Below, one piece after another: positions 45,373 through 58,934 of a DNA stretch of 64,000 nucleotides. The translations under genes and the position numbers were made by a program. The stretch spans positions 11,803,011 to 11,867,010 of the forward strand of contig OX421507.1 in assembly GCA_949126835.1 (NCBI GenBank). Reading direction: 5' to 3'. The stretch comes from Anisus vortex (lineage: Eukaryota > Mollusca > Gastropoda > Planorbidae). Position 1 is the stretch's first letter; every line of letters begins with the position of its first letter. The notes below the pieces were generated by a model. That model was not told where the DNA came from. It was given only the letters and a program-made list of their open reading frames with translations, and searched no databases.

Positions 45373-46175
45373 TTACTACGCCCTTGTTTCCAGAAGTTAT
45401 GAACGGGCACTGTGACCTGTCTTGATGTTTTTTGAATCAGATTGTCAATGTACGTTGTCAAATTTATCAATGGTGGTACATGGGTAGCAAAACCAATAGG
45501 ATGAAGGGGGTGAGGTGGCGAGAGCATTACATATCCATTAAAGAGGATACTTCTAAAAACACTGCAAACTATGTTACTTGATAGACTTTTCAAATTTTCT
45601 ACTTGTTCAAAACGAATCGGAAACAAACATTTTAATTTCCATAACCTAAAAATTTATATAGTTTACAATGCATAGAAAAAGCAAATCAAACCGCTGTTCT
45701 TTTTTCTTTTCTTTTTTTTTTGCTCTTTCGTAGTTTTTGCTAGACAGTGCTGCTAACGTTGCATTTTTTGTGCCAGAAATAACTTCAAGATTTACAGGAA
45801 AGTCTCCGTGAATTGTTGTTTTATCATCAGGAAGTCCAATACTGGATTCTGAAGCTTAAATTACTCGCAGTTCGACGCTATTGTATTCCGTGATTCCAAC
45901 AAGACATTTTCCATTCATTGTTCTTCATGTGTTTGTTATTTGTAGTTTTTCTTTTTACGCTGTTGTTATTTTTGTTTCTGGTGTGCGTGCGTGCTAGGGT
46001 GTGTGTTTTAGAGATCATATTTTTAGAGAGGGTGGGAAATAGTAGTCATGAGGAAAGAGACTGCGGAAGGTTAAGGGGAGCTAAAATTGTCTTAAAACCT
46101 ACCAGACGAGCCTTGCGGCTCTTTCGTCCAGAGTGTAACGATGGTTAAGGGGTGAATTAAGGGGAGGCACACCAA
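45373..46175. other. No gene seen
   Basis: No supported coding region; a GT-rich patch lies near 45980-46005. Confidence 0.4.
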
Positions 46176-46351
46176 GATCCTGTCTGAAACTAACCACCAC
46201 GTAACAAAAGGTGACGGTCTCCGAAGTAAATGCACTACACTTCTCTCTGACGGAGAAAGAAACGATCCTGTCTGAAACTAACCACCACGTAACAAAAGGT
46301 GACGGTCTCCGAAGTAAATGCACTACACTTCTCTCTGACGGAGAAAGAAAC
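46176..46351. repeat. 88-bp direct duplication
   Basis: The segment beginning gatcctgtctgaaactaacc at 46176 restarts at 46264, and the two copies appear identical through ggagaaagaaacga. Confidence 0.93.
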
Positions 46352-46359
46352 GAGGAAGT

Positions 46360-46880
46360 AAAAGAACATTGAAATATGATTCGGAGAAAGGAAAGACATG
46401 GATAAAGAGAGACACAGAGAAACAAGGACACAGAAAAAGTCACACATGGAGAAAAAAGAAGACATTGAAAGAAAGAAACGAGAGAGACACAGAAGAAAGA
46501 AAGACACCCAGAAAGATCTGTAGAAACTGGTAAAATATATGAAAGAGAAAGAGCGGAAGAAATGGAATTTAAGAGAGAGAGAACGCGCGAGAGAGTGAGA
46601 GAGAGAGAGAGAGAGAAGGGGAGATAAATAAAGAGAAAGAAGGAAGCGTAGAAAATGGTAGAGAAAAACAGAAAAGTAGCAAAACAATTAAACAAATTTG
46701 GTGGTGAGTTAGAATGAAAAATAAAAAAGGAGAAATGAGCAAAACAGAAAGAGAGAGAGGGGAGGGAGAGAGAGAGAGGAGGGAGAGAGAGAGGAGGGAG
46801 AAAGAGAGAGAGTGAGAGGAGAGAGAGAGAGAAGGAGAGAGATGAAGGAGAAGGGTGGATAAAGAGAAAGAAGGAGACAG
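46360..46880. repeat. Purine-rich (GA)n tract
   Basis: About 500 bp almost free of pyrimidines in places, made of gaga, gaaa and ggag units. The three long minus-strand Ser/Leu/Phe open frames over it are low-complexity shadows. Confidence 0.9.
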
Positions 46881-48310
46881 GTATTGTGACGCCATTGTTC
46901 TCAATTACTTTGTCATCAACAACATCTCTTTATGGTGTCAATGTCATCAAAAGAATCAAGTGGAACATCTCAGATTCAGTTAGCAGCCATTACTCCTGGG
47001 ATTAGACGTGTCCAGACATTCAGAAATGTGTGAAATTAATTTTGTTCATGAGCAATGGCCTCTTGTTTATTTTTTGTCTCACAGATTGAACGATTTTTAA
47101 AGCAACAACATAAAATGCAATAATATTATCCATGCCCATATCCATAATAATATCCATAAAAACATCCATATCTAAGCTCAATTACAACAACATATTAGAA
47201 GTGTTTAGGCCTAGCATGTAATAATAGTTTCTATTTTATTATTATTTGTTTGAAATAATCTGGCTAGTTCATGTAGAGTTATATTTTTAAATTAAACTTT
47301 GGTTTAGAGAGTATTTGTGTAGATAGTTATTTATTATTACGTAATATCACCAACACTTCATTAGGAAAGTTTCGGGAAAATCCATTCTAATATCAACGTT
47401 CTAGCAAGTCTACATTGCTGGGCTAAAACCAAACTTATGAATAAAACTTAAAACAATAACTTAAATATACTTCACAATAATCTAATCAAATATTCACTAA
47501 AACATCGACTAGCTTTTTTTTTTACCGAGTGACATTCAGGCATAGAATTTTTTTTTCTTAAACCAGTCGGGAAAAACCAGCAGACCTACTTACCATAATT
47601 AAAAACACTAATCAAAATGCAAGACTAGACCACGGGATATGCGGAGGTCGCAATAATCGTTTGTATAGATAAGAGGTCTGTTGGGAGCCTGTGTGGAATA
47701 GAACAAAATTTCAATATATCACAATAATGTGACTTCGGGTTTTTTGTCTCTGTCTTTCCAATTTGCTGACCTCCAGAGAAATGATACTTTTATTGTTTTG
47801 TTGTGTTTGGAACTTTGTATTCTACTTCTTACCATTTCATCTGTAAAAATAAGTTATATCGTTCAGACCATGTTGGTTTATGGGTGCGACTGCCGCAGAG
47901 TTTACAAGACTCGTTTTTCAAGCTAAAGGGCATGTGCCTATCTTTTGTTCTTGAATCCTGAAACGACTCATGAACGAGGTCTGTGATACAACGTCCGAGT
48001 GTCAACTGCAATATCCACACCCCGACTCTGATTGTACTCTTCGAGCCTGTGTTTAAAAATAAGCGGTAGCAGGCAATGTAGGTTTTATGCAGACAAGGGT
48101 TGAGGAAGTTGTCTTAGCTCTAACCTATGTCCGAGGCTAGCCACCGCATATAGGGCGGTTTTATGTTAGGTCGACATGCTCCTTTCGTGCCTTACTGAAT
48201 GTGAATTTGTTTGACCCCTCAAGGCTGCGGGGCCTGCCTTGTAATCCTGCAATATATTCTGGAGGACACGCACTTTTCAGAAATGTGTAGACTCGAGGAC
48301 CAGACTCGGG
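46881..48310. other. No gene seen
   Basis: AT-rich to mixed sequence; short open frames only, with no recognised domain. Confidence 0.4.
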
Positions 48311-48324
48311 TTAAAAAACAACAA

Positions 48325-48385
48325 CATTGGGTTCGAATCCGGGACCTTTGGTACTCGGCCATGTAAGCTCGTTGAAGCTCAACCA
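48325..48385 (-). mobile_element. Possible tRNA-like SINE head
   Basis: Plus-strand gggttcgaatccgggacc is B-box-like. The phrase cgggacctttggt is also found at 6.09 kb in the same orientation relative to an A-box-like segment. Weak. Confidence 0.3.
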
Positions 48386-48904
48386 CACTTTCCCCACTCC
48401 CTTTTTTACATGTACACAAAAAATCGAAGACCCTTACTTCTTTTAATAACATGCCCGTTTTATCGGCAAAAATTGAAAGCATAAATTTAGATTATATTTT
48501 AAGTGGGCCAATTAGCCGTATGAAGATTTTGTCAGCCAGCTTAAAAAAAAAGGGAAGTTAATGTAATGGATTTAAATATATGTTTCTTGCTATAATACAC
48601 CACCATATTAACTTAACATTGAACAGAAAAGTTTAAAAAAATTAGATTCTCGAGTATTGAATAATTTTAAAAGATACAAAGAGGAGATAATGAAGTAATC
48701 AATCAAGTCTTTAAAGAATCATTTTAAAAAAGAACAGCTGGAGTTGTGTTTTCCTCGCAATGACATTTAATATTTATTGCAATGTCAAAACATGGACGTA
48801 ATTAATTAATTGTGATGTAGTGGTTTTTATTTCCTCTAGTATTTCAAGCCAAACTATTGTTCTGTTCAATTCACGAAGTTTAGTTCAATGATTGTTTGTA
48901 GTAA
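48386..48904. other. No gene seen
   Basis: AT-rich sequence. Confidence 0.4.
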
Positions 48905-48917
48905 TTAGTTAGTCTAA

Positions 48918-49135
48918 GTCACCAAGAGTCTACGTCACATCACAATGAGTCTACGTCACCATTAGTCTACGTCACAATGAGTCTACGTCACAATGAGTCT
49001 ACGTCACATCACACTGAGTCTACGTCACATCACAATGAGTCTATGTCACCATGAGTCTATGTCACCATGAGTCTAAGTCACCATGAGTCTACGTCACCAT
49101 GAGTCTACGTCACCATGAGTCTACATCACCATAAG
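48918..49135. repeat. 16-bp minisatellite (agtctacgtcaccatg)
   Basis: Units of 16 bp alternate with some 21-bp units containing an extra atcac. Many units contain tacgtcac, a CRE-like half palindrome. Confidence 0.93.
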
Positions 49136-52100
49136 TGGCATAACTCTCAACCTGCTGTTTATCTTGTTATTTTATTTATCTGCAACAAATATTATTCTGC
49201 CACCATTTGTCCAAAAACAATTATCACTTCTCCTACTTCGCTTCCAACAAATAGTTTAATCGCGAACTTTCACCTTATTTAATTTTATCTCCGTTCTAAA
49301 TTTCTTACTGGGTGTTTTCCATCTTGAATTTTAAGGGTTTCCTTTATTTATTTTTTTATGTTTATCTCTGCTGCAATAAGGTTTATGATGTGTGTATGCA
49401 TTATTGGTGCAGTAATGGCGAGAAGAATATAACTAAAGACATGTCAGTTGAAAATTGTATATGTCAGGCTGGAAGATTTAGATTGAACAAATGACTTCAC
49501 ATTGTTTTTCACCAACATAAAAGCGATACAAGATAAATCAGCTACAATAACAAAACAAAAAAAAAGCATAGGATAAACTCTACGAAATCCAATATATTGA
49601 AAATGAAGACCGGTCAGAAAATCTTTCTAAAGTTACATGCTCGAAGTAATAGCTTATTTACAAGAAAGATACAACTCCACATTGAAAAGGTAATCTTTAA
49701 CCAGATGACTCTTCTAAATTTCAATCCACTCAGCAAAAAAAAAATGGAAATCAACGTTTTCTTCAGAACAAACGCAGGTTTTTTGTTATAATTTTATGAC
49801 ACTACATAATAGAAAATACCTTTATAAAAACATAAACATCAGAAAAAGAGGCACTTAACAAGCTGCTCGAGAAAGAGAAATGTCAATGTAGATAAAAAGA
49901 GCAAGGGATTAAATATAGAATGAAAACAATAAATTGTCCTAGGAGCGAATGTCACGGTAGAGTAATGTTGGTGTTAAGGAGTGACTTAAATGTTCAATAA
50001 AGTGTAAGGCACATATTTAGGTGATCCGAACAGATACATGGCTCTATCTTCTGATCAGATTATATGGATCCATCTTCTGATCAAATTATTTGATTTTACT
50101 TTCTGATCAGATTATGAAGCTCTATCTTCTATCTATATATCTATAGATAATCTTGTATATTATAATTATATTTTACATGCATCTCTGCTTACACAGAGTT
50201 TCTTTTGTGTTTTCCATTATAGTTGAGAACACATTTGTTTGTTCAAAAACATTGATTAATAGCATACTACAAACTTTTTGATCAATAAAATCAATATTTC
50301 ACAGCTTAAAGGTTTAAAGCAGACAAAATAAAACCAGTAAAGTTTCTGCTAAAAAAAATTCTAACGTAGCAAACAAACCAGAAAAAAAGAAAAAAAAAAA
50401 ACCAGAAAATTTTGTTGACCACTGTGGTCAGCGTTAAACTATTAATGTATCGTCTGCCATTGTAAGCAGCACCTGTTCTAACGATTTTGCAATGATGATC
50501 AATCAGTTCTGAAAGAAAAACATCCGTTTACTCTATATTCAACTCGGAAATTTGTTGTGAGTTTTTTCCTTTAAAGTTTCTCTTGTTCTGATTTTTTTTT
50601 TTTACCAAACAGAAAGACTAAGAAAATACTTTGTTTTTAAAATAGAAATACAGCGAATAATCAAAAGGAATATGAAATTAGTTTTTGCTTTTGGTTATGT
50701 TTATTCCACTTGGGAGAATTAAAACAAAGAATATCACATAACACTCTAACTGCTCGTTCTCAGCCATAAAAAAAAATGTAAGCGCGTTTATCATACACAT
50801 ATGTTTTGAATTAGTGTTTTCATGTACGGCATAAAAAAAAAAGGTTTAGGAATTATAAAGTTCTAATTAGTTTAATTTAACTAGGAAAAATAAGCTTACA
50901 GACTGCTTAAAGTGGTATAAAAAAAACAACTAACTATCAAATTTTGAATAACTATTCTATTTGGAAACTCTATCTCTTACAAATAAGTCAAAACTTGGAC
51001 ATTTGCGAGTGTTTAAAACCTAAACTTCGGGTGAATTCGGAAAATACGTCAAATTAGGACGGCAAACGTATACAAACTGATAACTTATAGTACCTATCTT
51101 CATATCTAAAACACTCAAATTCTTTTCAAAACACTTTTATGCTATAAAACTTTATTATAAACTTGCATGTCATCAGGCAATACACATTAAAAATCATATA
51201 TAAGCTTCAATTAAACATGTCATTACTGCACAAATACGTTAATTCAGTTGGATAATCTTACGGTATTACTGTAAGCACTGTACGTTCGTATATGCCCGCC
51301 TATAATTCTCGGCACGGTCTTCTCTGAGACTCGGAGCTCTTGTGAGATACTTATTCTATGACATACAGGATGCTAAAGCTAAATTTTTCCCCCTTGAAAT
51401 CTGGGACTTAAGTGTATATTTTTACTTTATGTGTAAAGAAAAGTATCTTTTTCGAAACATGTAGGTCTATGAGGCAAGTGAAGAATCGTTCACAAGATAC
51501 AAGAGCAACGTGTGACCCGAACATAAGCCCAGTTAATTTAAAATTGGCCCATTACTGACAGGATACACTAAGGGACACCCTCCAGAATCGGCCAAAAAAA
51601 AATCATAGTCTTCACCACGACTGTAAATATGTAACCTTTTTACCGGTATAGTTCATTTTTTTGCTTCAGTCTGTAAAAGCTCAACTCAATCTTAAATATA
51701 GATTCATCATCATCCATCCTGATCCAGCAGCCATCTGGGTATTTCCTTTTTGGGCTATTAATAATTGATGAGTAATATATTTGATGAGATATTGTTTCAT
51801 ATCACATACATTTTCTGTATTCGTTTAAAACGCATTCTGAGCAGAGACTGTGTATTCTGTGTGATCTATTATTCTATATAATATTATTATTATCACTGCT
51901 TTAGTCTACAGGCTATTCAAATATCATCGTATCTTGTTTGACGTGCCATCGACCATGTCTGCTTACGTGCAGGAGGTCTTTTATTTTGGTTGTATACACA
52001 TGGGTGTTTGTTTTATTTCAAATACAAACTATCTGATAAAATGAAACGATTTTACGGATCAATCATGGTGTCTTTTTTTTAGACTTATCTTCTTATCCTA

Positions 52101-53799
52101 TATTATTAGAGACGCTCCTTCTATAAAGAAGATTATTGTATCCTACGCTCATCCGTGGTCTGAGTCTAGACTTGTATATTGATTTAAAAATGTGCTCCAA
52201 TGTGAAAGAATGATGTAAACTTGTAAAAGCACTGATATTTAGAAACACGAAGATTACAAAGGTAAAACAAAAGAAATGGCAATAAGGTTTAACGTGAGAA
52301 CATTTCAATGCCCACTTGTGTGCCATTTCAACAGATTCATTGAACATAAAAGTCAAACTGTCAGAAAATGCCCTTTACACACCCGAAGTGTAGACTTAAT
52401 CAAAGTCTATTTTAAACAAATCACATTAACAAAAGTCATTAATTTTACAAAATTCCTTTTTACAAAATCCCATTTCAAAATGCCTATTTTGTCATAACCC
52501 ATTGACAAAAGCCAGGTTTACAGATGTAGAATTACTAAACTCATTACATTTTAATAAACCCAATTACAAAATAATAAAAAATTATAAAGCCCAAATTTAC
52601 GAATATCCATTAACAGAAGCTTATTACAAGATTCCATTTACAAAAACCCGTTGCATTTATTTCCTTGGTCTATAAACTTTACAAACATTTAACTTCAGGA
52701 CAGCTGTCCTTCCTTCGGGACAGCAAAACCTTCTAACGGTAAGATATCAATCTATTGACGCCTAAGTCAACTGTTTGTGTTAAGGGAATGGTGTGCAATA
52801 GGCGGCCCGTGGGCCACAATCGACCGGCCAAGAATGTTATTTTGGCGCCCAACATACTTTCTAATGGCGGTTTTTCAAACTCATTCTATTAAGAATGTAA
52901 ATTAATAACAAATGTGTTTATCTTTTTAGAACACTTTAAAAAAAACTAAAAACAAGAAAAAAAGCTGTCGCTTATCATTACACGAAGCCACGAAATTACA
53001 TGAAACAAAACATTAAAAAAAATCTTCATAAATAAACAACAACAATATTCATTTGGCTTTTTGAAAATATATTTTTTTCTAAGGATTTAACCCAAATAAA
53101 GAGTTTCTTCAAGATTAAACGCTGTTTTAATTAAACCATAAAAAAATAAAACCAAGCTAAACTCTAAAAAATGAAATCATAAAAAAATAATGGACATTTT
53201 TCTTTCAAACCACAGCAAGGAAGTAGAAAAAAAAAGTCTGAGGCGATAATCGAATGTTCTTTGGCTGATATCTGACAATGGATCGAGCGCTAGCCGGTGG
53301 GTAGGGAAGGGCGATGGTGTGGGTAGGGTAGGGTGATGTTCTGGGTAGGGTAAGGTGATGTTGTGGCCTGGTTAATGTGTAGATAAGATGGCATTAATGA
53401 GACGATAACAGTCGGCTTCAATTTCCTTTTAAAGGTTTTTCTGTGTTGTTTTTTTCAGAACTAGTGAGCTTCTGTTTCGAGACTTAAGATTATTCTAAGT
53501 TTTAGTATGAGATTTCATCTGGGTTAATGTCTGGTTGTGTAAAAAAATCTATTAAATCAGTATTTTTGTTAGTCAGGTAATACGTTTCCTTCTTTTAAAA
53601 ACCCGTTAACCTTGCAACAATTACTGAGTAGTATTATCGGCTATATACTGTGTGGGTCAGGGTCATTTCAGATAAATTAGGTGTAATTTTGTAAGGTAAT
53701 TCAATGAGAGGAGTATACTACAGTGCCTGGGAAAAAAATTGATTTATCTTAGACCGTCGATGCAGAGCGTTATTTTGAAAGAGCGTAGATTGCGTTGTA
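49136..53799. other. Long stretch with no gene seen
   Basis: AT-rich sequence. Minor items: three diverged repeats of cttctgatcagattat at 50045-50120; a hairpin-prone gaccactgtggtc near 50417; degenerate cccatt-acaaaa phrases at 52480-52660; and a GC-rich patch at 52800-52850 (gtgtgcaataggcggcccg) that resembles a hAT end without a found partner. Confidence 0.45.
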
Positions 53800-54123
53800 G
53801 GTGCATTACTCTATAGGACACATTACTCTGTAGGACACATTACTCTGTAGGGCACATTACTATGTAGGACACATTACTCTGAAGGACACATTACTCTGTA
53901 GGACACATTACTTTGTAGGTGCATTACTCTGTAAGACACATTACTCTATAGGACACATTACTGTGTAGGTGGATTACTCTGTAGGATACATTACTCTGTA
54001 TGCGCATTACTCTGTAGGTGCATTACTCTGTAGGACACATTACTCTGTAGGGCACATTACTCTGTAGGATACATTACTCTGTAGGACACATTACTTTGTA
54101 AGCGCATTTCTCTGTAGGACATT
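53800..54123. repeat. 17-bp minisatellite (tctgtaggacacattac)
   Basis: About 19 units of around 17 bp; several are shortened to tctgtaggtgcattac. Confidence 0.93.
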
Positions 54124-55427
54124 ACTAAGGAAGAATTAGTAATCTAGGACTTGAAATAGGAGAGCGAGAGATAGACCAGTAAATCTTCTGTAAAGATTAT
54201 TAACTAGCCAAGTATCAATGGAAATGGAAGGCCTAAATAGGCCTACCATTGGAATAAGCTAATTTTGTAAATGATTGTAATAGCTAAATATCGTAACTCG
54301 TTCGAGGTGATGTTTGTAGATTTAATCAATAAAGCAGTGGCTAAACCTCCCTATGAAAAACTGCCATTTAAAAAATAAAAAAAAAAATTGTTATAGAAAA
54401 TCTTTTACTGCAAAAACGATAACAACAAACCAACGAACTGGGATCAAACAACTGCATCGAAATTGAAGGACATAGAAAATAAAAACTTGATTGTTGTATG
54501 GGATTAATGTGGGGATTATATTAAGACATTTAAAAGTCAACAATGAAGTTTTGTGTGAGCATTTAATTGTTAGGGCAAGCGATATAACTACTATCAGTAA
54601 AGAGGGGTTTAACTTCATTACTAGCGCCCGTACAGTGGCGTAGTGCGGTTTTGGGAGAGCGGGGGTGGGTGATTTTATGTTTTAAGCCTTTTTTTTATTA
54701 TAAGCATCAAGGTATAGCAACAATTTACTCCAGAGCAACAACACCCCCCCTCCCACCCTCGCACCTTCCTAATCACATTGAACGAACTACACAATCCGCT
54801 GCTGCAATCCGCTGCAGCTGTACAACTATGTGCAACGATTTACAAAACACGCGTTACGTGGAACCGGCGCGTTTAAAAGAAAAATGTACCATTTACCAGA
54901 GTTGTTCACTCGCTAAGTGTCTTTTACACTTTTAACCCTTACAGTCCCGGGCGCGTATATAGCGGAACTGAAGGCAGCATAGATAGAAGTAGGTCGGTAC
55001 GGGAAGGGTTAAACGTCCGTTGGCTTATCTCCAGAGATTCAACGCCCCTTCCCTTCTCCCTCATCCCCCGCTTCCCCCCCTACCCCACGATGTTAAATTA
55101 TTTAAAACGTTTACAAAATTGTACTCTTGTGCGCACGCTCTTAATACATTGAAGCAGACAGCAGCATCAACAACAACAACAACAACTACTACGCAGTCGA
55201 AACGCTGAGGAGAAAACTTCATTTATTTAACGGTACTTATATAGAGAGATGAGCCTTGACGATCGTTGACTTGGAATGTGGTTGGAAGTGAAATGGTATT
55301 GATTTGTTTCAATTCACTATCAGTCACTAAACACCGCATGGCTCTGATTCTGCTCACCAACTGCATATTTTATCTTTTTAAACACCACTTGACTAGGTAT
55401 GGGACCCACTGGTTCTCTGAAATGTGA
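54124..55427. other. No gene seen
   Basis: AT-rich with pyrimidine-rich patches at 54745 and 55045-55085 and a short (CAA)n at 55165. No supported gene. Confidence 0.4.
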
Positions 55428-55435
55428 CACCAGAC

Positions 55436-56380
55436 TAGGGATGTTAAAACCGGTTTGTTTTCAAAACCGGTTTTCAATTCTCTAAAACCGGTTTAAAACC
55501 GGATTTCGATTCCCCCCCCTCCCCGCAATTAAACAAGTCACAGGCCGGAAAAGACAAATGTGCGTAGTTTTGTAGGTGTATTTGAAAAATAGTTCAAACT
55601 TAATAAGTGTTTGCAGAGCATTCAAGAGGTTGATTTGTGCGAATACATTATGATTTTGTACACTTTAACATAATATTCTTTAGAACTAAAATAAATTTTG
55701 GGCTAATTGATTAAAACCAATTTAATAGCTTTCAATAGTGATAATGTGTGCACCGTGGACTTAGACTTGTAAAATAATGTATTGAATAGGATCACGTAGC
55801 ACCAATCAAAAGACAAAAGAATGCGTATTTAATGCTGCCGTTAATAATAAAGCACAGACGCGGTGTCTAGCCGAATTGTTCAGGGTCACAGGACAAAACT
55901 AGTTTGCGTCTCTCCATTGCGTACATCAAAGAGTCGTCGTCGGCATCCGTCCGTATCGAAAGACGATGGTGTAGCTTCATGGGTGAGGTATCCAACTGCA
56001 CGCCGAGAATGGCTGTGTAGGCCAACCCGGGAGGGCAATCCCTGCCGCACTTGAGGCACATCAAAAAGATGAGCCGACATTTGGTTTGATGTTGTTTTTA
56101 TCGCAAGCCATAGTTGGTATTTGGAGAGAAAAAAAAAGAAACACAATATCGAAGACTAAATAGTGTTAGCAAAGGAATTTCAAAAATTGTTTTGCGAGAA
56201 TCCAAAATTATTTTTTTTTAATATTTCCATCAGAACCAATAAAAAAAATAATAAAAGGTGTGCTACATGAAGTAATGACTACCTTCCAACCAACAAACCG
56301 AAATCCGGTTTTCAAAATCAAAACCGGTTTTCAGATTCAAAACCGGAATCCGGTATTCCGGTTTTCGTTTAACATCCCTA
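55436..56380. mobile_element. hAT-type element, 945 bp, with AACCGG-rich ends
   Basis: Starts tagggatgttaaaaccgg and ends ccggttttcgtttaacatcccta, terminal inverted repeats. The exact octamer caccagac flanks both sides (55428-55435 and 56381-56388). Subterminal regions repeat the palindromic word aaccggtt many times, which may bind transposase. Contains a LINE fragment; no transposase. Confidence 0.92.
55900..56062 (-). pseudogene. LINE ORF2 C-terminal zinc-finger fragment
   Basis: Minus strand reads CLKCGRDCP followed, in a shifted frame, by SRVGLHSHSRRA: the same CxxCxRxCxSRxGLxSHxR finger as at 20.27-20.65 kb. The phrase cgaaagacgatggtg and its neighbourhood also match there as 3' UTR. 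It lies inside the hAT element, so it was either captured or inserted later. One frame change is visible. Confidence 0.65.
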
Positions 56381-56397
56381 CACCAGACACATTACGT

Positions 56398-56535
56398 GAC
56401 TCGAGACTCTGTAATCCGCGCACCGCTTGTAATCCGAGACCCAGTTTGTAGTTTGAGACCCAGTTCGTAGTCTGAAACCCAGTTTGTAGTCCGAGACCCA
56501 GTTTGTAGGTCCGAGAGACAGTTGGTAGTTCAGGA
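56398..56535. repeat. 18-bp minisatellite (gtagtccgagacccagttt-like)
   Basis: About seven diverged units of 18-19 bp begin just beyond the hAT target duplication. Confidence 0.85.
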
Positions 56536-56734
56536 CACTTTTGCCCCCGAAAATAAATATAAAGGTAGATAGCATTTCAATGTGTCCTTGGGCAGGAGCC
56601 CAACCTCAGTTTGTGGTAATGTGTATGGAGAAGCCACGTCGGCGAACTACTAGGTCAACAAAGAGTAGGTCACGGTCAGCTAGTGCAGTATTTGAAGACT
56701 ACCTCAAACATAAAATAGAGGTTGAGAAAAGAGA
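56536..56734. other. No gene seen
   Basis: A 65-residue plus-strand frame with an Arg/Ser-rich middle has no recognised domain. Not called. Confidence 0.4.
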
Positions 56735-56820
56735 GTGAGAAAAAGAGAGAGAGAAGAGAGAAAAAGAGAGAGAGAGAAAAGAGAAAGAAAAAGAGAGAGG
56801 AAAAAGAGAGAGAAACAAAG
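56735..56820. repeat. (GA)n purine tract
   Basis: Runs of gaga and gaaa. Confidence 0.85.
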
Positions 56821-58934
56821 ATAAAATAGATACAGACCGACCATCAGACGGTTCTTACACAAGTCAACATTTTGAGACTTAAAGACCGACCATATTATTT
56901 ATCTATCGGTATTGCCCAGCAGACTTCAGACAGGCGCTGTGAACTATTCACCTCATCATGTTCAGGGTTCCTACAGATTAATTATTAGCCCTGAATTTTT
57001 CCCCGCGTTTCTCCCCAATCCGCGCCCCCATTTCAATGGAACGTCTGCTACTTTCATTAAAGGATATGTAATCCTTTTCTCTGCCCCCCCCAAACCCTTT
57101 GCCTCCCCACTTTTTTTCCCTCCACGCCCCTCCCTACTCCCATTTATTTTCCACCCTGTAAGATGGACGTAAAAAAAAACGATATCTCCCCCCCCCCCCA
57201 GCAAACTCTCACAACACGCACTGGCTACCATTAAATCCCTAGTTCAATCTGGAGGAGTGCTCCCTCCTCTGACGGACGAGTAACTTAAACATGACAGAGA
57301 ATGAGATTAAAGTGTGTGGCAGTTTCTGGAGAAATACTTAAATACTTTTGATGAACTGAGGCAAATGTTTGGCTAATGGTTGAATGTTTATTTCTATTTC
57401 ATTCTCGTCCACCCTGAAAAAATAAAGTCATTTTAATCAACAATTTGATTATAACATTTAGTTAATTTTATGAATTTGTTTTTTTAAAGCTTACAAATTT
57501 TTATTGTTTGGGACTTTTAAAGTCTGGCATAAGCGACATTTTATTGATGACTATTTAACAATCATTGCTTACAAATGCATAATTTCAGATTTTCTATGAA
57601 TACTTAATTACAACTTGCTAAGACTTCCTAATCAAAAGTTGCTAGAACTATTCTACTTAATTACACCTTTCTGCAAATATTTTTTTTAAATTGTTAGGAC
57701 TTCTTAACTACAACTTGCTACAAATACATAATTACAACTTTGAAGGACTACCTAAAAAATGGCGCATTTCTCACCAGATGTTGACTATATCCATCGTATC
57801 ATTTAATTTAGGATTTAACATTTTTTTGAATTTTTTAGCAGCTTGAATAGACACAATTCCACAGTAATATTAATAAAGTAATATATAATAAATGTAATAT
57901 TAATAATGTATTAATGTAATAATCTAATGAAAACAGTTAAAATAAATACTAGATCCATTAACCCCTCTGAGATCATTACATTTACTGGGCTGAGGAAGCG
58001 AATTATGGAATTTTCCATAACTGCGCTAGGATATTGTGACGAGTCCAGTCGTTTTTAATGTCCCGCAATTTCCAAGTCTTAGTTAGGTGGCATGCGTGAA
58101 AAGTGTCTGGACTCTGCAGAGTCACCCTGCAGAATTCGAACACGAGAACTTAAAAAAGTTACTATCGATTCATAGACCATACCAATAAAAAAAATAAGCT
58201 CATAGACCTGTTGCCTGATACTGAAATTCTGATTTCGCATCTTCTCCACCACAACTTCCACAACCCACCTTAAACAACAGATCACATCAGTGACATTTCA
58301 TGTTCATGTTTCATTTAGAATTAAATTTTAAATCGTGAACAGTAATGTAGCTATAATTTATTTCCATTCTCAAAATGTCAGATCGCTTCATGTGTGCGGG
58401 TAATAATGACTTTCATGTGACGAATTGCAATAATTTTATTTGCAATGGTCTGATCTTTGTGTGTGATATTTATCTTGAAAGATCAAGGCAAAGTATAGAT
58501 CTATTCACCTATAAAGAATATGAGAATCTACTCAGAAAAGGGTATTAAAGAAGAAACGAATAATATATATATGTCAACTTCACGATTATAAGAATCTTTG
58601 CATAAATGGATCCATTTTTTATACACATTTAAAAATGTGTTTAAAAAAGAAACGGTATATAAAAGTGCCATTGCAGAACATTTATATATTTTTTAGACGT
58701 TGTAAATGTTATAAGTTATTTGTTCAATGTTTGTTATATTACTATATATGTTTGTGTATGCAAATACGTACTTCTGTGTGTATTTGTAATAATTCTATAG
58801 ATTCATTTTCCCTTTTTTTTTTAAAGGAACAAAATGGAATTCTAGCGAATCGATGACAGAATTATATGGTACGAGAAAAAAATGGTTTTATTTTAATGGA
58901 CACAATAAAGTATTGGGGTATTATTATACAAATT
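56821..58934. other. No gene seen
   Basis: Pyrimidine-rich patches at 57000-57200, including a C-run. At 57595-57755 a degenerate repeat with taattacaacttgcta-like phrases. Otherwise AT-rich. Confidence 0.4.

Noticed and set aside
46099..46904. Three long minus-strand Ser/Leu/Phe-rich open frames
   Set aside because: They are the complement of a purine-rich tract plus the 88-bp duplication. No domain and low complexity.
52795..52860. GC-rich gtgtgcaataggcggcccgtgg resembling a hAT terminus
   Set aside because: No inverted partner or 8-bp flanking duplication was found within the next several kilobases.
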